Assembly (NCBI GenBank): GCA_013813755.1
Contig: JACCRD010000061.1
Coordinates: forward strand, 1 to 7,754
Reading direction: 5' to 3'
From: Acidobacteriota bacterium
Lineage (GTDB): Bacteria > Acidobacteriota > Blastocatellia > Pyrinomonadales > Pyrinomonadaceae
DNA length: 7,754 nucleotides
The notes beneath the pieces are model-generated. The model did no database searches. It was not told the DNA's origin and saw only the letters and a list, made by a program, of their open reading frames with translations. Below, one piece after another: positions 1 through 5,765 of the stretch. The stretch's first letter is position 1; each line of letters starts with the position of its first letter. A program made the position numbers and the translations under genes.

Positions 1-461
1 GCGAAAACGCGCTTGAAGCGGCAAAATTTCTGGAAGCGCACGAAGCGATCGAATGGGTCAATTACCCGGGACTCGAATCGAGCAAATATTTTGATTTATC
101 TAACAAATATCTGCCAAACGGCAAAGGCGCATTAGTCACTTTCGGCATCAAAGGCGGTTTTGAAGCGGGCAAAAAGTTTATCAATTCGGTCAAACTCTTC
201 AGCCTCGTCGCAAACATCGGCGACGCAAAGTCGCTGGTTATTCATCCGGCTTCGACGACACACTCACAGCTCACGGCGGAGGAACAGGCGACGACCGGCG
301 TCACGCCCGAACTGATTCGTCTTTCAGTTGGCATCGAAGATATTCGCGATATTCTGGCGGATTTAGATGCGGCTTTGCGCGGCGAAAGCGAGAAATTACC
401 GGAAGTCGGCGAAACCAATTCTGACGTTTCACAAGCGGCGGCGGGCGCGGGCGGCGTTTAA
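1..461 (+). CDS. metY: O-acetylhomoserine sulfhydrylase (C-terminal part)
   Basis: This is the last 152 residues of a PLP-dependent Cys/Met-metabolism enzyme; the start and the PLP lysine lie before the window. Family knowledge: MetY joins O-acetylhomoserine with sulfide (or methanethiol) to give homocysteine (or methionine) in the cytoplasm. Visible in the sequence is the typical C-terminal domain: WVNYPGLES near the beginning, GALVTFGIKGG, FINSVKLFSLVANIGD, then SLVIHPASTTHSQL and the RLSVGIEDIRDILADLDAAL ending. The Arg of RLSVGIE is the conserved substrate-carboxylate contact in this fold. After the usual end of the domain there is a tail of about 25 residues, rich in Glu, Ala and Gly, ending AAAGAGGV, which is probably not catalytic. 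The gene is followed after 94 bp by metX, which makes its substrate; this supports MetY over cystathionine gamma-synthase or lyase. Confidence 0.93.
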   Translation, partial: ENALEAAKFLEAHEAIEWVNYPGLESSKYFDLSNKYLPNGKGALVTFGIKGGFEAGKKFINSVKLFSLVANIGDAKSLVIHPASTTHSQLTAEEQATTGVTPELIRLSVGIEDIRDILADLDAALRGESEKLPEVGETNSDVSQAAAGAGGV

Positions 462-473
462 ATTTTAAGGTTT

Positions 474-538
474 GCCGCGGAAAATATTTTGAGCGTGAAT
501 TTTCCTGTCTTCAAAGTGTTCACAATGTTTTCCGCGGC
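474..538. repeat. Imperfect palindrome between metY and metX
   Basis: Perfect 11-bp arms, gccgcggaaaa (474-484) and ttttccgcggc (528-538), face each other. The pairing continues inward: 485-488 pairs with 524-527 (one G-U), and after a mismatch 490-496 pairs with 516-522 with further wobbles, leaving a small apical loop. The hairpin lies 13 bp after the metY stop and ends 17 bp before the metX GTG start. The T-run is inside the 3' arm rather than after it, so it is not a textbook intrinsic terminator. It could be a processing or stability element, a translation-affecting hairpin, or a copy of a dispersed palindromic repeat. Confidence 0.7.
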
Positions 539-555
539 GATGTTTAGACAAAAAA

Positions 556-1560
556 GTGTTTGAGATTGATTTCAAATTCTGCGAACCATTCCGGCTTGAA
601 AGCGGCGCTGATTTATTGTCGCTTGATTTGCGCTGTTCGATTTACGGGCAATTAAATCACGAAAAATCTAATGCCGTGCTGGTCTTCCACGCGCTGACCG
701 GTTCTTCGCGCATTACCGAATGGTGGAGCGAAATGCTCGGCGTGGGGAAAGCTTTGGACACTGAAAAATTCGCTTTTGTCTGCGTCAACGCGCTCGGCTC
801 GTGTTACGGTTCGACTGATGCGAAAAATATAAAATCCGTTGTCACGACCCGCGACATTGTTCGTTCACAGGAGATGCTGCTCGAATATCTTGGCATCAAA
901 AAGTTTCGAGCAGTCTGCGGCGGTTCTCTCGGCGGAATGCTGGCGCTGCAATTTGCGGCTGATTTTCCCGACAAAACTGAAAAATGCGTTGCCATCGGCG
1001 CGGCTCCGCTTTCGGCGATGGGCTTGGCGCTCAACCATCTCCAGCGCGCGGCGATCAAGCACGAAAACGGCGTCGGTTTAGCCCGGCAGATTGCGATGAT
1101 TTCCTACAAATCCAAAGATATTTTTGACGCGAACTTTGCACGCCAGCCAAATCGCAACGGCGAAAACCCTTTCGCAAAATTAGAAGATCGGTTTGACATC
1201 GCCGGTTATCTCGATTATCAGGGCGAAAAATTTGTCGAAAGGTTTGGTGTCGAATCTTACAACGTGCTGTCGAAAGCGATGGATTTATTCGATTTAACGG
1301 ATGCTGAAATCCAAAAAATTACAGCAAAAATTTCGCTCGTCGGAATTTCGAGCGATTGGCTTTTTCCGGCGACGGACGTGCGCGATCTGGCGGAAAGAAT
1401 GAAATCTCAGGGCGTTAACACCGATTACATTGAAATGAATTCGACCGACGGACACGACGCTTTTTTGTCGGACACGGCGCAAATGAGTAAAATTTTAAGA
1501 GAGATTTTCGCCACGAACAGACACGAACAAGCACGGAAGGTTTCAAATTATTTTTCGTGA
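556..1560 (+). CDS. metX: Homoserine O-acetyltransferase (MetX family)
   Basis: A 334-residue alpha/beta-hydrolase-fold acyltransferase that, from family knowledge, moves an acetyl group from acetyl-CoA to homoserine in the cytoplasm, giving the MetY substrate. Visible features are the N-terminal CEPFRLESG strand, VLVFHALTGSS (oxyanion-side strand), the ALGSCYGSTDA loop, TTRDIVRSQEMLLEYLGI, the nucleophile elbow CGGSLGGM with Ser124, the acid in SSDWLFP (Asp267) and the base in DGHDAFL (His300). The start is GTG at 556; no upstream in-frame start is usable, and the protein begins where MetX proteins usually do. No clear Shine-Dalgarno is seen. The protein is somewhat short for the family. The last 15 residues (320-334) are encoded by a phased inverted repeat and look like an accidental extension. 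Acetyl versus succinyl donor cannot be proven from sequence alone; the neighbouring metY favours acetyl. Confidence 0.92.
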   Translation: MFEIDFKFCEPFRLESGADLLSLDLRCSIYGQLNHEKSNAVLVFHALTGSSRITEWWSEMLGVGKALDTEKFAFVCVNALGSCYGSTDAKNIKSVVTTRDIVRSQEMLLEYLGIKKFRAVCGGSLGGMLALQFAADFPDKTEKCVAIGAAPLSAMGLALNHLQRAAIKHENGVGLARQIAMISYKSKDIFDANFARQPNRNGENPFAKLEDRFDIAGYLDYQGEKFVERFGVESYNVLSKAMDLFDLTDAEIQKITAKISLVGISSDWLFPATDVRDLAERMKSQGVNTDYIEMNSTDGHDAFLSDTAQMSKILREIFATNRHEQARKVSNYFS

Positions 1561-1583
1561 TAGTTCGTGTTTGTTCTTGTCTA
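1512..1583. repeat. 10-bp-phased inverted repeat at the metX 3' end
   Basis: Three 10-bp units start cacgaacaga (1512), cacgaacaag (1522) and cacggaaggt (1532). After a short spacer, three units of the opposite sense follow: ttcgtgatag (1554), ttcgtgtttg (1564) and ttcttgtcta (1574). As RNA, 1519-1537 pairs with 1564-1582 over 19 bp with one mismatch and two G-U pairs; the loop is about 26 nt. The left arm and the spacer are within the metX reading frame and supply its last residues and stop (1558-1560). It resembles dispersed intergenic palindromes rather than coding sequence. It may also act as an mRNA 3' hairpin between metX and the first SDR gene. Confidence 0.75.
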
Positions 1584-1593
1584 ATTTATAAAA

Positions 1594-2382
1594 ATGAATG
1601 AAAAAATTGTCGATCAAAAACTGCCAAATAATCTTTTCAGCGGGAAAACCGCTGTTGTGACGGGCGCGTCACGCGGCATCGGTCGCGCGACGGCTTTAAG
1701 ATTTGCTGAAGCTGGCGCAAATGTTGTTGTTAATTATTTTCAGCATAAGCGAGATGCGGAAGAAGTTGCGCATGAGTGCGAAAATTTGGGGGTTCGCGCT
1801 GCCATTGTGCAAGCTGATGTTTCTCAATTAGATGACGCGCGGCGAATCGTCGAAATAGCCGAAAGCGAATTCGGTCGGCTCGACATTCTTGTCGCCAACG
1901 CCGGAATCTGGGAAGGCGGAGCGGTTGAAGCGATGCCGGAGGAAATTTGGGACAAGGTTCTTGACGCTAATTTGAAAGGAACATGGACGGTTTGCCGCGC
2001 CGCAACCAAAATTTTTCGCAAACAAAATCTCGGTAATATCGTAATCGTTTCCTCAACGGCGGGACAGCGCGGGGAAGCCGGGTATTCAAATTATGCCGCG
2101 TCGAAAGGCGGTCAAATCGCGTTTACAAAGGCTTTATCAAACGAACTTGCGCCGACGATTCGCGTCAATGCGGTCGCGCCCGGTTGGGTTGACACAAATT
2201 TGAACGATTCGGTTTTTGTGGATGAAGATTTTGTCCATCGCGTAGTGGATGCCATTCCGCTTCAGCGTGTGGCGACGGCGGACGATGTTGCGCTTTCAAT
2301 CATCTTTTTAGCAAGCGATTGGTCGCGACATATTACGGGCGAAATCTTAAATATCAACGGCGGCGCGGTTTTGTGCGGCTAA
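1594..2382 (+). CDS. FabG-like short-chain dehydrogenase/reductase, copy 1
   Basis: A classical SDR of 262 residues, a cytoplasmic NAD(P)-dependent oxidoreductase. The Rossmann dinucleotide motif TGASRGIG is at 23-30, the NAG motif at 102-104 (NAGIWEG), the catalytic tetrad is Asn126, Ser154, Tyr167 (NYAASK) and Lys171, and APGW follows at 195-198. The Arg in TGASRGIG and the chain VVVNY without an acidic residue at the end of strand 2 suggest NADP(H), as in 3-oxoacyl-ACP reductases. The C-terminus GGAVLCG is unusual but shared with copy 2. ATG at 1594 is 33 bp after the metX stop, so the gene is probably co-transcribed with metX; no Shine-Dalgarno is visible. Substrate is unknown: FabG-like enzymes act on many keto and hydroxy compounds, and the methionine-pathway setting does not settle it. 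It is about 64% identical (hand count) to the next gene. Confidence 0.9.
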   Translation: MNEKIVDQKLPNNLFSGKTAVVTGASRGIGRATALRFAEAGANVVVNYFQHKRDAEEVAHECENLGVRAAIVQADVSQLDDARRIVEIAESEFGRLDILVANAGIWEGGAVEAMPEEIWDKVLDANLKGTWTVCRAATKIFRKQNLGNIVIVSSTAGQRGEAGYSNYAASKGGQIAFTKALSNELAPTIRVNAVAPGWVDTNLNDSVFVDEDFVHRVVDAIPLQRVATADDVALSIIFLASDWSRHITGEILNINGGAVLCG

Positions 2383-2384
2383 TT
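2335..2384 (+). repeat. 50-bp perfect direct repeat, copy A (end of SDR 1)
   Basis: Positions 2335-2384 are identical base for base to 3242-3291. The block covers the last 15 codons of the SDR gene, its TAA stop and two bases beyond. Outside the block the two genes differ at many third positions. This points to gene conversion or unequal exchange at the gene ends. Confidence 0.9.
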
Positions 2385-2447
2385 TTTACTGGGACAGAGT
2401 AATAAAAAATTGCCAGAAAAACAATTTTCTAAATATTGGATTTTATT

Positions 2448-2478
2448 TTGATATTGTAAAAGTTATCCTTTTTATACT
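2448..2478 (+). promoter_or_regulatory. Possible housekeeping promoter for SDR copy 2
   Basis: TTGATA (2448-2453) is followed after 19 bp by TATACT (2473-2478) in the 121-bp AT-rich gap between the two SDR genes. The boxes are good, the spacer is 2 bp longer than ideal. Transcription would begin near 2485, about 19 bases before the chosen ATG. This would allow SDR 2 and the aspartokinase to be transcribed separately from metX. The AT-rich base composition makes chance matches likely. Confidence 0.33.
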
Positions 2479-2503
2479 GTTTTAAATCTTTTAGAGAGTG
2501 ATT

Positions 2504-3289
2504 ATGAGTGAATTCGTCAATATTGAATTACCAAAAAATTTGTTCGCCGGAAAAACAGCGATTGTAACGGGCGCGAGTCGCGGCGTCGGACGCGCAACCG
2601 CCTTGAGGCTTGCTGAATCAGGCGCGAATGTGGTCGTTAATTATTTGAAAAGTGAAGACAGTGCGCTTGAAGTCGCCCGCGAATGCGAAGCCAAAAACGC
2701 CCGGGCAATCCACGTGCAGGGCGATGTTTCCGAGTGGAAGGACGCGCAAAATCTGGCTCGCCGGACAGTTGAAGAATTCGGCGCGATTGATTTATTAATT
2801 TTAAACGCCGGAATTTGGGAAGGCGCGCCGATTGAGGAAATGTCCGAAGAGACGTGGAACCGGGTTTTGAACACGAATTTGAAAGCGGCGTGGGCGATGA
2901 CGAAAGCCTGCGTCCCGGCAATGAAAAAACGCGAAAGCGGCGCGATTGTTCTTGTATCTTCAACTGCAGGGCAACGCGGCGAAGCCAATTACTCAAATTA
3001 CGCCGCGTCAAAAGGCGGACAGATCAGTTTTACAAAAGCCCTTGCGAGCGAGCTTTGCCCGAAAATTCGCGTCAACGCGGTCGCGCCCGGCTGGATTGAG
3101 ACGTCAATGGTACGTCCCGTTTTTGAAGACGAAAGTTATAAACAAAGCGTGATTGATTCGATACCTTTGAAGCGCGTGGCGACGACCGACGACGTTGCGC
3201 TTTCGATTTGTTTTCTCCTGTCGGATTGGTCGCGTCACATCACGGGCGAAATCTTAAATATCAACGGCGGCGCGGTTTTGTGCGGCTAA
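2504..3289 (+). CDS. FabG-like short-chain dehydrogenase/reductase, copy 2
   Basis: A 261-residue classical SDR paralogous to the preceding gene. Cofactor motif TGASRGVG is at 22-29, NAG at 101-103 (NAGIWEG), tetrad Asn125, Ser153, Tyr166 and Lys170, so it should be an active NAD(P)-dependent oxidoreductase. Differences from copy 1 concentrate in the helices at 77-90 and 129-145 and in the substrate-lid region 200-217 (ETSMVRPVFEDESYKQ versus copy 1), which suggests different substrates or partners. A GTG at 2498 also opens the frame, but ATG 2504 is preferred: it has a purine-rich agagag 5 bp upstream that the GTG would overlap, and the N-terminus then matches copy 1. The final 50 bp are identical to copy 1. 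Tandem FabG-like SDRs can form heteromers in other systems; whether these do is open. Confidence 0.9.
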   Translation: MSEFVNIELPKNLFAGKTAIVTGASRGVGRATALRLAESGANVVVNYLKSEDSALEVARECEAKNARAIHVQGDVSEWKDAQNLARRTVEEFGAIDLLILNAGIWEGAPIEEMSEETWNRVLNTNLKAAWAMTKACVPAMKKRESGAIVLVSSTAGQRGEANYSNYAASKGGQISFTKALASELCPKIRVNAVAPGWIETSMVRPVFEDESYKQSVIDSIPLKRVATTDDVALSICFLLSDWSRHITGEILNINGGAVLCG

Positions 3290-3291
3290 TT
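3242..3291 (+). repeat. 50-bp perfect direct repeat, copy B (end of SDR 2)
   Basis: Second member of the identical 50-bp pair, 907 bp downstream of the first. It covers the last 15 codons and the stop of SDR 2 and ends two bases after the stop, where the sequences part (t in copy A, c in copy B). Confidence 0.9.
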
Positions 3292-3341
3292 CTTTTTCTT
3301 TGCATCCTTCGCGTTTTTAATTTAACTTTAACAGTTTAATC

Positions 3342-4709
3342 GTGAACGGAAAAATTAGACCAATAATAATGAAATTTGGCGGCACAAGCGTACAGGACGC
3401 TTCCGCATTCGCGCGCGTGGCTGAGATTGTCAGAAACGAAAACGAAAATTCGCCTGTCGTTGTAACCTCAGCGATGTCAAAAGTTACAGATGCTTTGCTG
3501 AACGCATTTGACTTAGCGAAAAAAGGCGATTATGAATTTGCTTTCGCTTCGATTGAGCCGCATTTTCAGCGTCACACAAAAGTCGCCGAAGAACTAACTG
3601 ACAACGCACAACAGATTTTTTTTCAATCAGAACTCGATTTTGCCAAAAATGAACTTGCTGATTTATTGATGCGCGTCTCTCGCCGCTCGCTTCCTCTGCA
3701 GATGCTCAAAGACGCCATCGTCTCCTACGGCGAACAGCTTTCATCACGTCTTTTAGCGGAGGTTTTGAAAGCGAAAAATTTGAATGCGCGGCAGATGGAT
3801 GCGCGGCGTTTGATCGTCACGGATGAAGAATACGGCGCGGCGACGCCGATTTGGTCAGAGACGGAAAAATTGATTCAAATCGAATTGCAGCCCTTGATCG
3901 AAGCAGGCGAAATTCCCGTGTTGGGCGGGTTTATCGCCGCCAGCCGCAGCGGTGAAACGACAACTCTGGGGCGCGGCGGCTCGGATTATTCGGCAGCATT
4001 GGTCGGCGCGGCGCTGCGCGGGGGAGAAATTCAGATTTGGACGGACGTGACCGGCGTTTTAACGTGTGACCCGCGCGTTTGCTCTGATGCCCGCACAATT
4101 AAAACTTTGTCTTACGAACAAGCGGCGGAACTCGCCTATTTCGGCGCGAAAGTTCTGCATCCGAAAACGATTCAGCCTGCCGTCGATTTTCAAATTCCGG
4201 TGCGCGTATGCAACTCGCATCAGCCATCTGAAAAAGGGACAATGATCCTGCCGAAATCAGACATTATGCCGCGCGTCATCAAATCAATCGCGCACAAAAC
4301 CGGCATTACGATTCTGCGAATTACGTCGGCGCGGATGCTCGGCGCATACGGCTTTATGAGCGCTATTTTCCAGATCTTTGAACGGCACCGAACGGTGATT
4401 GACGTCGTTACGACTTCGGAAGTTTCAGTTTCTCTGACGCTCGACAACACGGACGCGATTGACGCGATTGTCAAAGATTTAACGCGGCTTGGACAAGTTA
4501 AAATCGAGCCGGATCAAGCCGTTATCTGCGTCGTCGGCGAAGGCTTGCGCGGAATGCCGGGCGTTGCTGCGGAGATTTTTTCAACAATTTCGGATGTCAA
4601 TATTTCCCTGATTTCACACGGCGCTTCGAGCGTTAATTTGACATTCGTGATTAAGGAAAACGAGGTAAAAAATGTTATTACAAAGCTGCACAACAATTTT
4701 TTTAATTAG
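3342..4709 (+). CDS. lysC: Aspartokinase (monofunctional, with ACT domains)
   Basis: A 455-residue aspartate kinase that, from family knowledge, phosphorylates L-aspartate with ATP, the first step to lysine, threonine and methionine, in the cytoplasm. Visible kinase motifs: KFGGTSV (11-17), VTSAMSKVTD (41-50), SYGEQLSSRL (128-137), GGFIA (195-199), GRGGSDYSA (210-218), WTDVTGVLTCDPR (233-245) and YFGAKVLHP (266-274). Two ACT regulatory repeats follow, about 318-385 and 392-452, so feedback inhibition by a pathway amino acid is expected; which one cannot be read. No homoserine dehydrogenase domain is fused. The start is GTG at 3342; the ATG at 3369 would cut into the first beta strand before KFGGTSV. 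There is no good Shine-Dalgarno. The gene lies 52 bp after SDR 2, in a gap with a pyrimidine-rich stretch, and is probably in the same transcript. The symbol lysC is by function; ask or thrA-like naming is also possible. Confidence 0.93.
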   Translation: MNGKIRPIIMKFGGTSVQDASAFARVAEIVRNENENSPVVVTSAMSKVTDALLNAFDLAKKGDYEFAFASIEPHFQRHTKVAEELTDNAQQIFFQSELDFAKNELADLLMRVSRRSLPLQMLKDAIVSYGEQLSSRLLAEVLKAKNLNARQMDARRLIVTDEEYGAATPIWSETEKLIQIELQPLIEAGEIPVLGGFIAASRSGETTTLGRGGSDYSAALVGAALRGGEIQIWTDVTGVLTCDPRVCSDARTIKTLSYEQAAELAYFGAKVLHPKTIQPAVDFQIPVRVCNSHQPSEKGTMILPKSDIMPRVIKSIAHKTGITILRITSARMLGAYGFMSAIFQIFERHRTVIDVVTTSEVSVSLTLDNTDAIDAIVKDLTRLGQVKIEPDQAVICVVGEGLRGMPGVAAEIFSTISDVNISLISHGASSVNLTFVIKENEVKNVITKLHNNFFN

Positions 4710-4742
4710 AAATTCGCCATTCAAAACCCTTTTTTATAATAA

Positions 4743-4865
4743 CTCGGAAAAGTCGAAATAGACCCGCGCTAAGTAGTCATCTGCGTTGACGGCAAAGGTC
4801 TTTGGGGGATACCGGGCGTTGTGGTGGATATTTTTCAACTAAAGACCGCTCGATTGATTTTTCAT
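4743..4865 (+). pseudogene. Decayed fragment of an aspartokinase C-terminal ACT domain
   Basis: Read in the frame beginning at 4743, this non-coding stretch gives LGKVEIDPR, a TAA stop (4770-4772), then VVICVDGKGLWGIPGVVVDIF. This aligns without gaps over 31 codons to LGQVKIEPDQAVICVVGEG... of the intact aspartokinase (codons at 4488-4580), with 18 identical positions. Beyond 4835 the match continues weakly (LIFH against LISH at 4854-4865) after a short deletion or frameshift. The fragment lacks the kinase domain and an intact frame, so it is a remnant. It begins only 34 bp after the aspartokinase stop. It is either the end of a deleted second aspartokinase gene or a partial tandem duplication; divergence of about 40% at protein level suggests it is old. 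Confidence 0.82.
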
Positions 4866-4874
4866 CCGCGCGTT

Positions 4875-5249
4875 TCATCTTCCTGTCCGGTGGATATTTT
4901 GTCGTTCTTCCTGAAATTTTTCCCATTGTTCGGGCGTGAGAATGCGCTGTAATTTTTCGTCGTTCTGGGCGCGAATTTCCTGCATTTTTGGTTCTGATTC
5001 GAGCCTTAGCTGCTGAATCTTTCCGCGAATTTCACCGACAGTTTTTTGGACTTCTGTTTTTTGCGCGTCGCTTAATCCTAAGCGGCTGAAAGCTTTATCG
5101 TATTGTTCCTGTTTTGTCGGCTGTTTGCCGCCAGCGGTAAACCACAAATGATAGGCATTGAGAGCAAGTCCGCCGGCAAGAAAGCCGAGCAGGAAGATGC
5201 TCAAAGTCGCCGCTCGAATCTGCCATTGGTTTTTAAAGTCGGTGTTCAT
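4875..5249 (-). CDS. Membrane-anchored Spy/CpxP-like periplasmic protein
   Basis: A 124-residue protein with an uncleaved-looking hydrophobic segment at about 14-31 (ATLSIFLLGFLAGGLAL) after a basic N-terminus, then a charged, helical, probably periplasmic part. Residues 57-122 hold two helical stretches with LGLSDAQKTEVQ and, at 104-108, LTPEQ, the LTxxQ-type motif of the Spy/CpxP/ZraP/CnrX family of periplasmic chaperones and metal sensors. No Cys is present and His are few (34, 120), so a metal-binding role is not supported by residues I can see. ATG 5249 is chosen; a TTG at 5252 would add one residue. It starts 8 bp after the anti-sigma stop, so it is co-transcribed as the third gene of the sigma operon. 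Expected role by analogy: envelope-stress sensing or modulation of the anti-sigma factor. The 3' end faces the aspartokinase remnant. Confidence 0.72.
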   Translation of the reverse strand: MNTDFKNQWQIRAATLSIFLLGFLAGGLALNAYHLWFTAGGKQPTKQEQYDKAFSRLGLSDAQKTEVQKTVGEIRGKIQQLRLESEPKMQEIRAQNDEKLQRILTPEQWEKFQEERQNIHRTGR

Positions 5250-5257
5250 CAAATTGT

Positions 5258-5755
5258 TTATCTGGAATCGCTTTTTGTGTCATCGAGAATCTGGAAAACT
5301 TGTTCGGTAGTTAAATCGGTAGAAAGTTTTTGGTTAAAGATAACCCGGTCGGTTGAATAAAGATTAAAGTTTGACATTCCGGCTTGCGGCGCTTCAAAAT
5401 TATTTGATAAAGACGCGCGGAGAGTAATCGCCGCCAAACCCGCCACCATCATCAGCATTAGTCCCACCATCAACGCTGAAGCCTGCCACCAGCGACGAAA
5501 CGCGCCGATCGCTTTGATCGAGTTTTGTTTTTCGCGCAGAGCGTTCAGCACCCTGGCTTGAAAAAACGGCGACGGGACCGGCGCATTGTCGTTTGACTGA
5601 GCGCGAAGCAAAATCAAAGAAAGGTGCGCCGCTTGAAACGCCTGTTCGCAACCTCGACAGGTGACAATGTGCGCATTGATAATCACCAAATCCTTCGCGC
5701 TTAAATTCGCGAAATTGTTTTGGTCAATAATTTTTGTGATATGGCTGTTTTTCAT
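5258..5755 (-). CDS. Zinc-type transmembrane anti-sigma factor
   Basis: A 165-residue single-pass membrane protein. The N-terminal cytoplasmic part carries H29-xxx-C33-xx-C36 (AHIVTCRGC), the HxxxCxxC zinc signature of anti-sigma (ZAS) domains, which bind ECF sigma factors and keep them from RNA polymerase. A helix-rich linker leads to one transmembrane segment at about 91-112 (QASALMVGLMLMMVAGLAAI), preceded by RRWW. The outer part, 113-165, is short and has no recognisable domain. It follows the sigma gene with only a 10-bp gap, the usual sigma/anti-sigma order. ATG 5755 is a natural start with agagcgg a few bases before it as a weak ribosome site. Some ZAS proteins respond to thiol oxidation, others to envelope signals through proteolysis; the sequence does not decide between these. 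Confidence 0.85.
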   Translation of the reverse strand: MKNSHITKIIDQNNFANLSAKDLVIINAHIVTCRGCEQAFQAAHLSLILLRAQSNDNAPVPSPFFQARVLNALREKQNSIKAIGAFRRWWQASALMVGLMLMMVAGLAAITLRASLSNNFEAPQAGMSNFNLYSTDRVIFNQKLSTDLTTEQVFQILDDTKSDSR

Positions 5756-5765
5756 TTACCGCTCT

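Noticed and set aside
525..563. A 12-codon ORF from ATG 525 (also ATG 540) whose stop overlaps the metX GTG start, as a possible leader peptide for translational coupling.
   Set aside because: No ribosome site, it lies in the 3' arm of the palindrome, and so short a frame is expected by chance.
2415..2430. agaaaa-acaa-ttttct inverted repeat after SDR 1 as a terminator.
   Set aside because: A 6-bp stem of mostly A-T pairs without a following T-run is too weak.
2637..3011. Open frames of 115-124 codons on the minus strand.
   Set aside because: They lie wholly antisense to the second SDR gene, with no domain-like sequence or start signal.
3290..3341. Pyrimidine-rich gap (ctttgcatccttcgcgtt) before the aspartokinase as a repeat remnant or regulatory leader.
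   Set aside because: It faintly resembles short period filler repeats, but there is only about one and a half units and no stem or promoter boxes.
3461..3480. TGTAAC inside the aspartokinase gene followed by tgtcaa as another ECF-type promoter.
   Set aside because: Spacing is only 8 bp and the site is in coding sequence.
4710..4740. T-run at 4729-4736 after the aspartokinase stop as an intrinsic terminator.
   Set aside because: No GC-rich hairpin precedes it.
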